Of a DNA stretch of 64,000 nt, positions 28,437-37,553 are shown in pieces (the stretch's first letter is position 1; the number at the start of each line of letters is the position of its first letter). Source of the stretch: Sphingosinicella terrae (GTDB lineage Bacteria; Pseudomonadota; Alphaproteobacteria; Sphingomonadales; Sphingomonadaceae); assembly GCF_003347635.1 (NCBI RefSeq), contig NZ_QDFY01000017.1:1-64000 (forward strand), in the 5' to 3' direction. Both the position numbers and the translations under genes were made by a program. The notes under the pieces were generated by a model. That model was not told the origin of the DNA. It did no database searches and saw only the letters and a list, made by a program, of their open reading frames with translations.

Positions 28437-30101
28437 TCACAACACCCCCTTCGTGCTCGGCACGGCGCTGCCGTCCCCCTCGCGCGCGATCGCCTGCCTC
28501 AGCGCCCGGCCGAACGCCTTGAAGCAGGCCTCGGTCTTGTGATGGTCGTTGGCCCCACGCACCTGGACGTGGATCGCCGCGCCCAGCGTGTCGGCGAGCG
28601 ACCGGAAGACGTGGGCGGTCATCTCGGTCGGATAGGCGCCGATATGGCTGGCACCGAACTCGCCCTCGAACAGGCTGTAGGGGCGGCCGCTGAGATCGAT
28701 CAGCACCTGCGCCTCGGCCTCGTCCATCGGCAGCGCGAAGCCGAAGCGGCCGATGCCGCGGCGGTCGGCCAGCGCCCTGGCGAGCGCCTGCCCGAAGGCG
28801 ATGGCGCAGTCCTCGACGCTGTGATGGGCGTCGATCTCGAGATCGCCGTCGCAGCGCAGCACGAGGGAGAAGCCGCCATGGGCGGCGACCTGGTCGAGCA
28901 TATGGTCGTAGAAGGGAAGGCCGGTCTCGATCCGCCGCGGCGAGGCCGAATCGAGGTCGAGCGAGACGGCGATCCGCGTCTCCTTCGTCTCGCGGACGAT
29001 CTCGGCGCGCCGGCTGCCGGGCTGGGGCCGGCCGATGCCGAAGGCGGCGAGCAACGCCGCATTCTCCTCGTCATTGCCGACGCTCACCCTGACGCCGCCG
29101 GGCGCCGCATTCGGCCGGAAGCGAAGCCGGATGCCGAGCTGGCGCAGCCGCGCCGCCAGCGCCTCCGGCTCGTCCACCTCGAGGAACAGGAAGTTGCCGC
29201 CGCCCCGGCGGACGGAGCGGACGCTGCCGCTCGTTTCCAGGAGATCGGCGAGCCGCTCGCGCTCCGCCTTGATCCGGGCGATCCGCTCGGCGTGGAGCGG
29301 CCGGCGGGCCGGCGAGAGCGCGGCGACGGCGGCGGCGATCGACAGGGTCGGCAGCGGATAAGGAGGCAGCGCCCGCGCCGTCATGGCGATCGTGTCCGGA
29401 TGGCCGATGAGGGCGCCGACGCGAGCGCCGGCGAGGCCATAGGCCTTGGAAAGGGTACGCAGCACGACCAGGTTCGCCCGGCGCATCGCCTCCGCGGCCA
29501 GGCTCTCCAGCTCGGAGAACTCGATATAGGCCTCGTCGACGACGAGGATCGTGTCGGGCAGCGCCTCGGCGACGCGCAGGATCGTCGCCGGCTCCACCGG
29601 ATTGCCGGTCGGGTTGTTGGGCGAGCAGAGGAAGGCGAGCTTGAGGTCCGGGTCGGAGCCCGCCATGGCCAGGAATCCATCGGCGTCGAAGTCGAAATTC
29701 CGGTCGAGCGGCGCCTCGATCAGCCGCGCCCCCTGCAGCCGGGCGAAATGGCCATAGGCCGCGAAGGTGGGCGGGCAGATCGACACCGCATCGACGCCGG
29801 GGCGGCAGAAGGTCCGGACCAGCAGGTCGATGCCGTCATCGCCTCCGCGGGTGACGATCAGCGAGTCGGGGGCGACGCCGTAGAGCGCCGCCATCGCCGC
29901 CTTGAGCTGCGCCGGCTGCGGCTCGGGATAGCGATTGATCCCCTCGGCGAGGGCGCCCCCGTCCAGCGGCGGATAGGGATTCTCGTTGGCGTCGAGCTTG
30001 ACCGCGTCGGGCGCGAACAGTCCGTTGGCCTGCGCCGAGATGTCGAACGGCGGCAGGCTCAATATCTCGGGACGCGCCAGGCGCTCGGCGAGCGATCTCA
30101 T
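28437..30101 (-). CDS. hisCB: Fused histidinol-phosphate aminotransferase (HisC) - imidazoleglycerol-phosphate dehydratase (HisB)
   Basis: One uninterrupted 554-residue frame encodes two complete enzymes. HisC covers about residues 1-350 (KLDANENPYPP, CSPNNPTGNP, PLP lysine in RTLSKAYGLAGARVG, C-terminal PGGVRVSVG). HisB covers about 358-554 (RETKETRIAVSLDLD, FYDHMLDQVAAHGG, HHSVEDCAIAFGQA, GANDHHKTEACFKAFGRAL). The linker is short and Pro/Gly/Arg-rich. In E. coli HisB is instead fused to a phosphatase. The ATG overlaps the hisD stop, and its ribosome-binding site GGGGAGGA is supplied by the adjacent repeat. Confidence 0.93.
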   Translation of the reverse strand: MRSLAERLARPEILSLPPFDISAQANGLFAPDAVKLDANENPYPPLDGGALAEGINRYPEPQPAQLKAAMAALYGVAPDSLIVTRGGDDGIDLLVRTFCRPGVDAVSICPPTFAAYGHFARLQGARLIEAPLDRNFDFDADGFLAMAGSDPDLKLAFLCSPNNPTGNPVEPATILRVAEALPDTILVVDEAYIEFSELESLAAEAMRRANLVVLRTLSKAYGLAGARVGALIGHPDTIAMTARALPPYPLPTLSIAAAVAALSPARRPLHAERIARIKAERERLADLLETSGSVRSVRRGGGNFLFLEVDEPEALAARLRQLGIRLRFRPNAAPGGVRVSVGNDEENAALLAAFGIGRPQPGSRRAEIVRETKETRIAVSLDLDSASPRRIETGLPFYDHMLDQVAAHGGFSLVLRCDGDLEIDAHHSVEDCAIAFGQALARALADRRGIGRFGFALPMDEAEAQVLIDLSGRPYSLFEGEFGASHIGAYPTEMTAHVFRSLADTLGAAIHVQVRGANDHHKTEACFKAFGRALRQAIAREGDGSAVPSTKGVL

Positions 30102-31555
30102 TCGAGATCCTCCCCTGCAAGGGGAGGGGGACCAGGCGGAGCCTGGTGGAGGGGTGTCAGCCTCTCCGCCCGCTCTTCGCTCGCCGCAACCGGCACCGGC
30201 GCTGACACCCCTCCACCGCCGTGGGGGCGGTTCCCCTCCCCTCGCAGGGGAGGATCTTGGACGTCGCGCTCCATGAGCCTCGCTTCGGCTGCGCGGGCAT
30301 GCGCCTCCAGCCCCTCCAGCCGCGCCAGCGCGGCGGCCGGGCGCGCGATCGCCCGCGCCGCCTCCGCCGTCAGCGACTGGACCGTGATCGCCTTGAGGAA
30401 GGTTTGGACGGAGACGCCGCTCCAGGCGCGGGCGGCGCCGTCGGTGGGCAGGACGTGGCTCGAACCGGCAACATAGTCGCCGAACGTCTCGGCCGCGGCG
30501 CCGCCGGCGAAGATCGCGCCGGCATTGCGCACCTTTTCCACCAGTGGCTCCGGGTCGACGACCGCGAGCGAGAGATGCTCGGGCGCGTAGAGATTGGCGA
30601 TGTCGATCGCCTGGTCGACCGATTCGGCCAGGATGATTCGCGCATGGGCCAGGGACGCTTCCGTCACGTCGCGGCGCGGCAGGAGCGGCACGGCTTCCAT
30701 GAGACGCGCGCGCACCGCCTCGGCGAGGTCGGGCGAGGGCGTGACCAGCAGGACCTGGGCGGAGGCGTCATGCTCGGCCTGGCTCAGAAGGTCGGCCGCG
30801 ACCAGCCCCGGATCGGCGTCCGCGTCGGCGATCACGAGCAGCTCGCTCGGCCCGGCCGGCATGTCGACCGCCGGCCCGCCGGACAGCGACGCGGCATAGG
30901 TCTTGGCCTCCGCCACCCAGGCATTGCCGGGTCCGCAGATCTTCGGGACGGCCGGGATGTCGCCGGCGCCCCAGGCGAGGGCCGCGATCGCCTGCGCCCC
31001 GCCGATCGTCCAGACCGAAGTGATGCCGCAGATATCGGCGGCCAGGGCGACGACCGGATCGAGGCCCCCTTCCGGCCGCGGCGGCGTGACGACCACGATC
31101 TCGCCGACGCCCGCGGCGCGGGCGGGCAGCGCGAGCATGAGCAGGGTCGAGAAGAGCGGCGTGCGTCCCCCGGGCACGTAGAGGCCGACGCGGTCGAGCG
31201 GCCGCCAGACCTTGCGGACCCTGAGCCCCTTCATGGTCTCGACTTCATGCTCGGCGGGAAGGCTGTTCTTGTGGAAGGCTGTTATGTTGCGGCGGGCGAG
31301 GTCGATGGCGCGAAGATCGGCGGTGCCGAGCGTGCGCCGCGCCTCCTCTGCTATTTCCGCGACCGCGATCCGCTTCGGCGCCTCGCCGTCTATCCGTTCG
31401 GCATGCTCGGCCGCCGCGTCCCAGCCGCGGGCCTGCACGTCGTCGACGATCGCCCGCACGCGCGCCTGCAGCGCTGCGTCGCTGCGCTGCGCCGGCCGCG
31501 CGAGCACCTCCGCTTGCTCGGCGGCGCCGAGCTCGTTCCAGACTATCCGTCTCAC
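30098..31555 (-). CDS. hisD: Histidinol dehydrogenase with repeat-derived C-terminal tail
   Basis: This zinc enzyme performs the last two oxidations of histidine synthesis (485 residues; about 430 is usual). GLYVPGGRTPLFSTLLM, KICGPGNAWVAEAK, ALAWGAGDIP and the catalytic stretch containing LSQAEHDASAQ are intact. After the normal end near LEAHARAAEARLMER, the frame continues about 52 residues through a dispersed palindromic repeat (30108-30258) and stops in an ATGA overlap with hisCB. The tail is Gly/Pro-rich and probably dispensable. Its start overlaps the hisG stop. Confidence 0.94.
   Translation of the reverse strand: MRRIVWNELGAAEQAEVLARPAQRSDAALQARVRAIVDDVQARGWDAAAEHAERIDGEAPKRIAVAEIAEEARRTLGTADLRAIDLARRNITAFHKNSLPAEHEVETMKGLRVRKVWRPLDRVGLYVPGGRTPLFSTLLMLALPARAAGVGEIVVVTPPRPEGGLDPVVALAADICGITSVWTIGGAQAIAALAWGAGDIPAVPKICGPGNAWVAEAKTYAASLSGGPAVDMPAGPSELLVIADADADPGLVAADLLSQAEHDASAQVLLVTPSPDLAEAVRARLMEAVPLLPRRDVTEASLAHARIILAESVDQAIDIANLYAPEHLSLAVVDPEPLVEKVRNAGAIFAGGAAAETFGDYVAGSSHVLPTDGAARAWSGVSVQTFLKAITVQSLTAEAARAIARPAAALARLEGLEAHARAAEARLMERDVQDPPLRGEGNRPHGGGGVSAPVPVAASEERAERLTPLHQAPPGPPPLAGEDLE
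30108..30258. repeat. Dispersed palindromic repeat, copy 2 (inside hisD 3' end)
   Basis: This is a full 150-base copy with terminal palindromes TCCTCCCCTGCAAGGGGAGG and CCCCTCGCAGGGGAGGA, and internal GGGACCAGGCGGAGCCTGGT and GGTGTCAG / CTGACACC arms. It is translated as the end of HisD, and its left edge forms the Shine-Dalgarno of hisCB. Confidence 0.8.
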
Positions 31556-32442
31556 ATCATCATCTTTTCAATGGGGACGACCAGGATCGCCGACGCGCCG
31601 GCTCCCTTGAGCTTCTGGAGCGTCTCCCAGAAGACCGACTCCTTGCACACGGCATGGACCGCATAATGGCCGGGGCGGCCGGCGAGCGGCAGGATGGTCG
31701 GCGCCTCGGCGCCCGGGAGCATCGCGGCGATCGTCTCGAGCGCCTCCTCCGGCGCGTTCAGCATGATATATTTGGATTCCTGGGTGGCGAGCACCCCCTC
31801 GATCCGGCTCATCATCCGCCCGGCCAGCTCGGCCTTTTCCGGGGACAGCGTCTTGCCGGTCCGGATGAGCAGGGCCTCGCTCTCGAGCACGGTGTCGACC
31901 GGGCGAAGGCCGTTCGCCTCCAGCGTCGCGCCCGTCGAGACGAGGTCGCAGATGAAGCCGGCGATCTGCAGTCGCGGCGCGAGCTCGACCGCGCCGCTCA
32001 TCTTCACGATCGTGGCCTCGATCCCGTTCGTGTCGAGGAAGCGCTGGAGCAGGCGCGGATAGGAGGTGGCGATGCGGGCGCCGCCGAGCGAGCGGGGGCC
32101 GTCATAAAGGGTGCTTTCCGGCGCGGCGATGCGCAGCGCGCAGCGGCCGAAGCCGAGCGGCGCCACCACCTCGACCGGCGGCGCGCTCTCCTCGAGAGAG
32201 GCTTCCTCGAGCACGTTGCGGCCGACCACCCCGAACTCGCAGACGCCGTCGGCGACGAAGGTCGGGATGTCGTCGTCGCGGACCAGCATCAGGTCGAGCG
32301 GGAAATTCTCGATCCGGGCGGCGAGCGAGTTCTTGCCTTCCTGGATCCGGAAGCCGGCGCCGCGGAGCAGGTCGCGCGTGTCCTGCGACAGGCGTCCCGA
32401 TTTCTGAACGGCGAGGTGGAGGCGGGCATTATCGAGCGTCAT
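31552..32442 (-). CDS. hisG: ATP phosphoribosyltransferase, long form
   Basis: This 296-residue first enzyme of histidine synthesis is of the hexameric long type with the C-terminal ACT-like regulatory domain (YAVHAVCKESVFWETLQKLKGAGASAILVVPIEKM), so allosteric histidine inhibition should be retained. Catalytic-domain markers are LVRDDDIPTFVADG and the PRPP-binding DLVSTGATLEANGL. It overlaps the upstream TrpR-family regulator gene by 14 bases, so it is co-transcribed with it. Confidence 0.95.
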   Translation of the reverse strand: MTLDNARLHLAVQKSGRLSQDTRDLLRGAGFRIQEGKNSLAARIENFPLDLMLVRDDDIPTFVADGVCEFGVVGRNVLEEASLEESAPPVEVVAPLGFGRCALRIAAPESTLYDGPRSLGGARIATSYPRLLQRFLDTNGIEATIVKMSGAVELAPRLQIAGFICDLVSTGATLEANGLRPVDTVLESEALLIRTGKTLSPEKAELAGRMMSRIEGVLATQESKYIMLNAPEEALETIAAMLPGAEAPTILPLAGRPGHYAVHAVCKESVFWETLQKLKGAGASAILVVPIEKMMM

Positions 32443-32788
32443 TCTCTTCTTCCTTGTCCGCGCCGGACAGGCGGCGGATGGCGAGCTGGTAGGCCTGGTG
32501 CGGCTCCTGCCGGAGGAAGCGGGCGACGCGGACGATCGTCGTCGTGCTCACCCCGGTGGCCTCGTGGATGTCGCGATAGGTGAGGTCGGTCTCGGCGAGC
32601 AGCCGGGCGACGTGCCAGCGCTCGGCGAGCGTCCGTACCTCCGCCGGCGTGCACAGGTCCGCCAGCAGCCGCGCCATTTCCGCCTGATCGTGCGGCGTCA
32701 GCAGCGCGCGGCAGAGATCCTGCGCAAGGTCTGCGGGGTCGCGGCTGGGCTGCAGCCGGCGGCTGTCGTCAATCTCCGAATCGGCCAT
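32429..32788 (-). CDS. TrpR/YerC-family transcriptional regulator (HisR candidate)
   Basis: This 119-residue DNA-binding protein has the TrpR-superfamily core (LLADLCTPAEVRTLAERWHVARLL) and helix-turn-helix LTYRDIHEATGVSTTTIVRVARFL. Being the first gene of the his transcript and overlapping hisG, it most likely senses histidine and represses the operon, like the TrpR-family HisR regulators predicted in Xanthomonadales. A 30-base palindrome sits 2 bases upstream of its ATG. There is no Shine-Dalgarno, so a leaderless message is possible. Confidence 0.8.
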   Translation of the reverse strand: MADSEIDDSRRLQPSRDPADLAQDLCRALLTPHDQAEMARLLADLCTPAEVRTLAERWHVARLLAETDLTYRDIHEATGVSTTTIVRVARFLRQEPHQAYQLAIRRLSGADKEEENDAR

Positions 32789-32790
32789 GT

Positions 32791-32820
32791 TTGTTTCATT
32801 GTGTTATCACGATGTAACAA
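32791..32820. promoter_or_regulatory. 30-bp palindromic operator at the his promoter
   Basis: The inverted repeat has 13-base arms, TTGTTTCATTGTG and CGTGATGTAACAA-type on the opposite side, matching at 11 of 13 positions around a TTAT centre. It fills the 37-base space between the trpA stop and the ATG of the TrpR-family gene, and so overlaps any his promoter. It is the obvious autoregulatory site. Confidence 0.65.
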
Positions 32821-32825
32821 GCGCC

Positions 32826-33647
32826 CTAAACCGCGACCCGGTCGCGCGCAACTTCTTTTTGGGTGGCCGCCTTCATCGTGCGGACGAAATCCCGCACCGC
32901 CTCGATCGGCTCCCGGGCCTCGGCGACGCGCCGGACGATCGCCGAGCCCGAGATCACTCCGGCCGCGCCCGCCTCGAGCCCGGCGCGGACGTGACCGGGC
33001 TGCGAGATGCCGAAGCCGAGTACCGCCGGCGGGGCGCCCGCCTCGGCGAGGGTCGAGAAGAGTCCGCCATGGTCCAGCTCCATCTGGCGGTCGGTCCCGG
33101 TGACGCCCGCGCGCGAGACGCAATAGACGTAGCCGCGCGACAAAGCGGCGACGCGGCGAAGCGTCTCCGGAGGCGTATTGGTCGCAGCGATGAGCACCGG
33201 ATCCACGCCATGGTCGATCGCCGAGCCGGCAAAAGGCTCGGCCTCGCGCGCCGGCACGTCGGCGACGAGCACGCTGTCGATCCCGGCGGCGGCGCAGCGG
33301 CGGTAGAAGGATTCGCGGCCCCGGGCGAGGACGAGATTGGCGTAGGTGAGCAGGCCGACCGGGATTCGCGGATGGCGGGCCCGGAAGCTGGCGAGGATCT
33401 CGAAGCAGACTTCGGGTGTGACCCCCATGTCGAGCGCCCGCACCGCCGCCGCCTGGATGACCGGCCCGTCGGCGATCGGATCGGAGAAGGGAATGCCGAC
33501 CTCGATCATGTCCGCCCCGCCCGCGACCGCCGCGTCGAGAAGCGCGAGGCTGGTCGACGGATCGGGATCGCCGAGCATCAGGAAAGCCCCGAACGCGCCT
33601 TCGCCACAGGTCGAGAGGCGGTCGAACATCTGGGTGTATCGGTTCAT
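32826..33647 (-). CDS. trpA: Tryptophan synthase alpha chain
   Basis: This 273-residue TIM barrel cleaves indole-glycerol phosphate. The catalytic Glu is in MIEVGIPFSDPIADGP, and LVADVPAREAEPF and the phosphate loop GFGISQPGHV...GVISGSAIV are present. It is last of the trp genes, separated from trpB by a palindromic repeat that leaves AGGGGAGGAT and then GGAAGG before the ATG. Confidence 0.95.
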   Translation of the reverse strand: MNRYTQMFDRLSTCGEGAFGAFLMLGDPDPSTSLALLDAAVAGGADMIEVGIPFSDPIADGPVIQAAAVRALDMGVTPEVCFEILASFRARHPRIPVGLLTYANLVLARGRESFYRRCAAAGIDSVLVADVPAREAEPFAGSAIDHGVDPVLIAATNTPPETLRRVAALSRGYVYCVSRAGVTGTDRQMELDHGGLFSTLAEAGAPPAVLGFGISQPGHVRAGLEAGAAGVISGSAIVRRVAEAREPIEAVRDFVRTMKAATQKEVARDRVAV

Positions 33648-33664
33648 GCGAGGACCTTCCGGAT

Positions 33665-33816
33665 AGATCCTCCCCTGTAAGGGGAGGGGGACCGCCCGCA
33701 GGGCGGTGGAGGGGTGTCAGCGTTGGAGTGAATCACGGCCAGTTCAGCAACGGTGGAGACGCTGACACCTCTCCACCAGGCTTCGCCTGGTCCCCCTCCC
33801 CTCAAAGGGGAGGATG
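33665..33816. repeat. Dispersed palindromic repeat, copy 3 (between trpB and trpA)
   Basis: A 150-base element is bounded by ATCCTCCCCTGTAAGGGGAGG and CCTCCCCTCAAAGGGGAGGA, with GGTGTCAGCGTT and ACGCTGACACC arms around a unique centre. It interrupts the usual trpB-trpA overlap without breaking either gene. Confidence 0.8.
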
Positions 33817-33831
33817 TTGGCTGATCAGCCC

Positions 33832-35007
33832 TCACGCCCCGAACTCCAGCAATCTTTGCGCCTGCTCCATATCCTTGTCGCCGCGGCCGGAAATGTTGAC
33901 CACCAGCACGGTCCCCTCCGCCGCCGCCTTCGCCAGCTTCAGCGCGTGTGCCAGCGCATGGGCGGATTCGAAGGCGCAGACGATGCCCTCGCTGCGCGCG
34001 AGCAGGGCGAAGGCGTCCAGCGCCTCCTGGTCCGTTGCGCCGACATATTCGGCGCGGCCGCTATCCTTGAGGAAGGCATGTTCCGGCCCGACGGCGGGAT
34101 AATCGAGGCCGGCCGAGACCGACCAGCTGTCCGATATCTGTCCGTCCTCGTCCTGGAGCACATAGGTCTCGGCGCCGTGCAGGACGCCGGGCCGGCCGCG
34201 CAGGATGGTCGCGCCATGCTCGCTGCCGTCCAGCCCCTTGCCGGCGGCCTCGACGCCGATCAGCCGAACGCCTTCGTCCTCGATGAAGTCGGCGAAGATC
34301 CCCATCGCGTTCGATCCCCCGCCGACGCAGGCGATGACCGCGTCGGGCAGGCGCCCTTCCTCCTCGATCACCTGCGCCCGCGCCTCCTTGCCGATCACCC
34401 GCTGGAACTCGCGGACCATGATCGGGAAAGGATGGGGGCCGGCGACGGTGCCGAGAAGATAATGGGTGTCGGTGAAGCTCGCCGTCCAGTCGCGCAGCGC
34501 CTCGTTCACCGCATCCTTGAGGGTCTTGCCGCCGCTCTCGACGGGGATGACCTCGGCCCCCATCAGGCGCATCCGGAAGACGTTGAGCTTTTGCCGCTCG
34601 ACGTCGTGGGCGCCCATATAGACCTTGGTCTGCAGGCCGAACAGGGCGCCGGCGAGCGCGGTGGCGACGCCGTGCTGGCCGGCGCCGGTCTCGGCGATCA
34701 GCCGGGTCTTTCCCATCCGCTTGGCGAGCAGCGCCTGGGCGAGCACCTGGTTGGTCTTGTGGGCGCCGCCGTGGAGCAGGTCCTCGCGCTTCAGATAGAG
34801 GCGGACGCCGGCCGGGCCGAGATTGCGGCACCGGGTCAGCGGAGTCGGTCGGCCGGCATATTTGGCGAGAAGCGCGGCGAGCTCGGCCTGGAAGCTCTCG
34901 TCCTTCTGCGCCTCGACGAAGGCCGCTTCCAGCTCGGTCAAAGCCGGCATCAATATTTCCGGCACGTAGGTGCCGCCATAGGCGCCGAAGCGGCCGCTCA
35001 TCAGCAT
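33832..35007 (-). CDS. trpB: Tryptophan synthase beta chain
   Basis: This 391-residue PLP enzyme joins indole and serine. The PLP lysine is in [12 protein letters not shown], the phosphate loop in [10 protein letters not shown], and the indole-channel/monovalent-cation region and [16 protein letters not shown] are intact. The first residues overlap the trpCF stop by 7 bases. Confidence 0.96.
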   Translation of the reverse strand: MLMSGRFGAYGGTYVPEILMPALTELEAAFVEAQKDESFQAELAALLAKYAGRPTPLTRCRNLGPAGVRLYLKREDLLHGGAHKTNQVLAQALLAKRMGKTRLIAETGAGQHGVATALAGALFGLQTKVYMGAHDVERQKLNVFRMRLMGAEVIPVESGGKTLKDAVNEALRDWTASFTDTHYLLGTVAGPHPFPIMVREFQRVIGKEARAQVIEEEGRLPDAVIACVGGGSNAMGIFADFIEDEGVRLIGVEAAGKGLDGSEHGATILRGRPGVLHGAETYVLQDEDGQISDSWSVSAGLDYPAVGPEHAFLKDSGRAEYVGATDQEALDAFALLARSEGIVCAFESAHALAHALKLAKAAAEGTVLVVNISGRGDKDMEQAQRLLEFGA

Positions 35008-36413
35008 GACATCGTCTCCATCCGCGCCTGCGGCCGCACCGCCTCGAAGAAACGCTCCAATCTGTCCGGGTCCTTACGCCCCGGTTCGGCCTCGACCCCG
35101 GAGCCGACGTCGAGCGCCCAGGCGCCGACCCGCGACGCGGCGCGGACGTTTTCGGGACGAAGGCCGCCGGCGAGCAGCGAGCGGCCGAGCTCGCCGCGCC
35201 CGTCGAGGCGCGACCAGTCGAAGGTCCGGCCGGTGCCGCCGGAGCGGCCGTCCGCCTTCGTGTCGTAGACGGTGCGGTCGGCGCCGAGCCGCGGCATCGG
35301 CACCGCTTCGGCGACGAGGCCGGCGGTCCAGATCTCGGTGCTCTGCGCCAGCAGGGCCCGAAGCCCTCTTATGTAGCCGGCATCCTCCTCGCCATGGAGC
35401 TGAACGGCGTCGAGCTCGAGCGCGGCGGCGGCATAGGCGACCGCCATGACCTTCTCGTTGCGGAAGACGCCGACCGTCGCCGCGCCGGCGTCGCGCGCCG
35501 CCTCGGCGACCGGCCGCGCCTCGGCCAGCGTCACCGCCCGCGGCGTCCCCGGCACCATCACCATTCCGGCGAAGCTGGCGCCATGTCCGACGGCGAGGGC
35601 GGCATCCGCGCCGCTTCGCAGGCCGCAGACCTTGACGCGTCCGAAGGCGAGCGCCCGCGCCGCCTGCGCCGGCCTGTCCGCCTTCATCAGCGACGAACCG
35701 ACCAGGAAGGCATCGGCGATCGGCGCCAGCCGTTCGACGTCGCCGCGGTCGGCGATGCCGGATTCGGAGACGAGCAGCCGGTCCGCCGGCACCAGCCGCG
35801 CCAGCCGCTCGGTCGTCGCCAGGCTGACCTCGAGCGTTCTCAGGTCGCGATTGTTGATGCCGACGATCGGAGCGCCGAGCGCGACCGCTCGCCGCACCTC
35901 GATCTCGTCATGCGCCTCGACCAGCACGTCCATGCCGAGCAGGTCCGCTTCGGCAACGATCGCCTTTGCTTCCTCGTCGTCGAGGACCGACAGCATCACC
36001 AGCACGGCGTCCGCGCCGGCGAGCCGGGCCTCCGCCACCTGGCGCGCATCGACGACGAAGTCCTTGGCGAGGATCGGCCCGTCATAGGCTCGGCGCACCG
36101 CGGCGAGGTCGTCGAGCGAGCCGCCGAAATAGGGCGTGTCGGTGAGCACGCTGATCGCGTCGGCCGCGCCGCGATAGGCGCAGGCCTGCGCGGCAGGATC
36201 CACGTCGGCGCGAAGCGCTCCGGCGGAGGGCGAGGCGCGCTTCACCTCCATGATGAACCGGGCGCCCGGACGCGCCAGCGCGGCGCGGAGACGCCGCCGC
36301 GTCGGCTCGGCCCGGTTGCGCAGGTCGACGAGGCTCGTGCTGCCCAGGCGCGTGGCGACGTCCGCGCGTTTCCGGCGGACGATCTCGCCCAGAATTCCGT
36401 CGGGCTCACGCAT
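35001..36413 (-). CDS. trpCF: Fused indole-3-glycerol-phosphate synthase / phosphoribosylanthranilate isomerase
   Basis: This 470-residue bifunctional enzyme has an IGPS half (about 1-255; [39 protein letters not shown]) and a PRAI half (about 258-470; [12 protein letters not shown] with the catalytic Cys, [19 protein letters not shown]). The fused arrangement is enteric-like; most alphaproteobacteria have separate trpC and trpF. It overlaps trpD and trpB at its ends. The linker is only a few residues long. Confidence 0.95.
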   Translation of the reverse strand: MREPDGILGEIVRRKRADVATRLGSTSLVDLRNRAEPTRRRLRAALARPGARFIMEVKRASPSAGALRADVDPAAQACAYRGAADAISVLTDTPYFGGSLDDLAAVRRAYDGPILAKDFVVDARQVAEARLAGADAVLVMLSVLDDEEAKAIVAEADLLGMDVLVEAHDEIEVRRAVALGAPIVGINNRDLRTLEVSLATTERLARLVPADRLLVSESGIADRGDVERLAPIADAFLVGSSLMKADRPAQAARALAFGRVKVCGLRSGADAALAVGHGASFAGMVMVPGTPRAVTLAEARPVAEAARDAGAATVGVFRNEKVMAVAYAAAALELDAVQLHGEEDAGYIRGLRALLAQSTEIWTAGLVAEAVPMPRLGADRTVYDTKADGRSGGTGRTFDWSRLDGRGELGRSLLAGGLRPENVRAASRVGAWALDVGSGVEAEPGRKDPDRLERFFEAVRPQARMETMSC

Positions 36414-37467
36414 GCGTCGCCTCCGCCAGCGCCTCGACGCGGCGAAACGGCTCGCCGGAGGCGATCGTATCGAGCGCGATCGTCACCGCTTCGCCGAGGC
36501 TGGCCGCCAGGCCGGCGGTAAGCAGGAGCGCGCCGGCATTGATCGCCACCGCCTCGGTCTCGGCCGCCGCGCCGCGGCCGCGGAGCAAGACGGCCAGGCG
36601 CTGCGCATTCTCCTGCGGGTCGCCTCCCTTGACCGCATTGAACGGAGAGCGCGACAAGCCCGCTTCCTCGGGGGTGAGCGTCAGCCGCTCGATCCGGCCA
36701 TCGCGGATGCGGGCGGCGTCGGTCGGCCCGTGCAGCGCGACCTCGTCGAGACCGGAGCCGTGCACGACCAGCGCATGGCGCGTGCCGAGCGCCAGCAGGG
36801 TGCTTGCCACCGGCTCGATCAGGGCCGGGTCGGCGACGCCGAGCAGCTGGACCGGCGGCTCGGCGGGGTTCACGCAAGGCCCGAGCACGTTCATGATCGT
36901 CCTCACCTTGAGCGCGCGGCGGGCCGGCCCGGCATGGCGCAGCCCGGGATGGTAGAGCGGCGCGAACAGGAAGCAGATGCCGGTCTCGTCGAGCGCGCGG
37001 CGCGAGACCGAAGCCGGGACGTCGACCTTGATCCCGAGCTGCTCGAGCACGTCGGCCGAGCCGCAGCGCGAGGTGAAGGAGCGGTTGCCGTGCTTGGCGA
37101 CCGGCAGCCCGGCCGCCGCCGCGACGAAGGCGACGGCGGTCGAGATGTTGATCGATCCCGACCCGTCGCCGCCGGTCCCGCAGCTGTCGGCGAAGAGATA
37201 GTCCGGCCGCTCGAAATCGCTGTCGGCGGCGCGCAGCGCGCGCGCGGCGCCGATCAGCTCGTCGACGGTCTCGCCCTTGAGCCGGAGCGCGACCAGCATG
37301 GCGGCGATGGCGGGCTCGGCCATCCGGCCCTCGACCAGCTCGGTGAACAGGCGGGTGGCCGATCGTTCGCTGAGGTCGGCGCCGTCGAACAGGCCGGCAA
37401 GCGCCTCCTCGCCATTGTCCTCGAGGGCGGGAGCGGGAAGCGGTTCGGCAAGATTGTTCATGTACAT
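36406..37467 (-). CDS. trpD: Anthranilate phosphoribosyltransferase
   Basis: This 353-residue enzyme transfers phosphoribose to anthranilate. The PRPP/metal motif is DSCGTGGDGSGSINIST, followed by VAKHGNRS and the second metal site VHGSGLDE. Either the ATG at 37467 or that two codons later may be used; AAGGAA lies 9 bases before the first. It is the first structural gene after the second Trp attenuator. Confidence 0.95.
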   Translation of the reverse strand: MYMNNLAEPLPAPALEDNGEEALAGLFDGADLSERSATRLFTELVEGRMAEPAIAAMLVALRLKGETVDELIGAARALRAADSDFERPDYLFADSCGTGGDGSGSINISTAVAFVAAAAGLPVAKHGNRSFTSRCGSADVLEQLGIKVDVPASVSRRALDETGICFLFAPLYHPGLRHAGPARRALKVRTIMNVLGPCVNPAEPPVQLLGVADPALIEPVASTLLALGTRHALVVHGSGLDEVALHGPTDAARIRDGRIERLTLTPEEAGLSRSPFNAVKGGDPQENAQRLAVLLRGRGAAAETEAVAINAGALLLTAGLAASLGEAVTIALDTIASGEPFRRVEALAEATHA

Positions 37468-37490
37468 CTCTGGAATTCCTTCAAAAGGCG

Positions 37491-37518
37491 AAAAAAAAGC
37501 CCGCCGGGAGCGGCGGGC
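37491..37518 (-). terminator. Attenuator terminator of the second Trp leader
   Basis: An 8-bp stem (GCCCGCCG / CGGCGGGC, 37511-37518 and 37499-37506) with a 4-base loop is followed on the minus strand by eight T residues. It lies 35 bases beyond the leader-peptide stop and 24 bases before trpD. Confidence 0.85.
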
Positions 37519-37553
37519 CGTCTTGCGTTGGAACGGGACCTAGGGAGCCCGGG

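Noticed and set aside
28252-28440. 62-codon frame between hisH and hisCB
   Set aside because: It lies entirely within a palindromic repeat and reads as repeat translation (GDDG/AKAG-like peptides), not a gene.
31500-32830. Possible His leader peptide for hisG
   Set aside because: No run of His codons with a terminator was found. The TrpR-family gene and palindrome offer a better explanation of his control.
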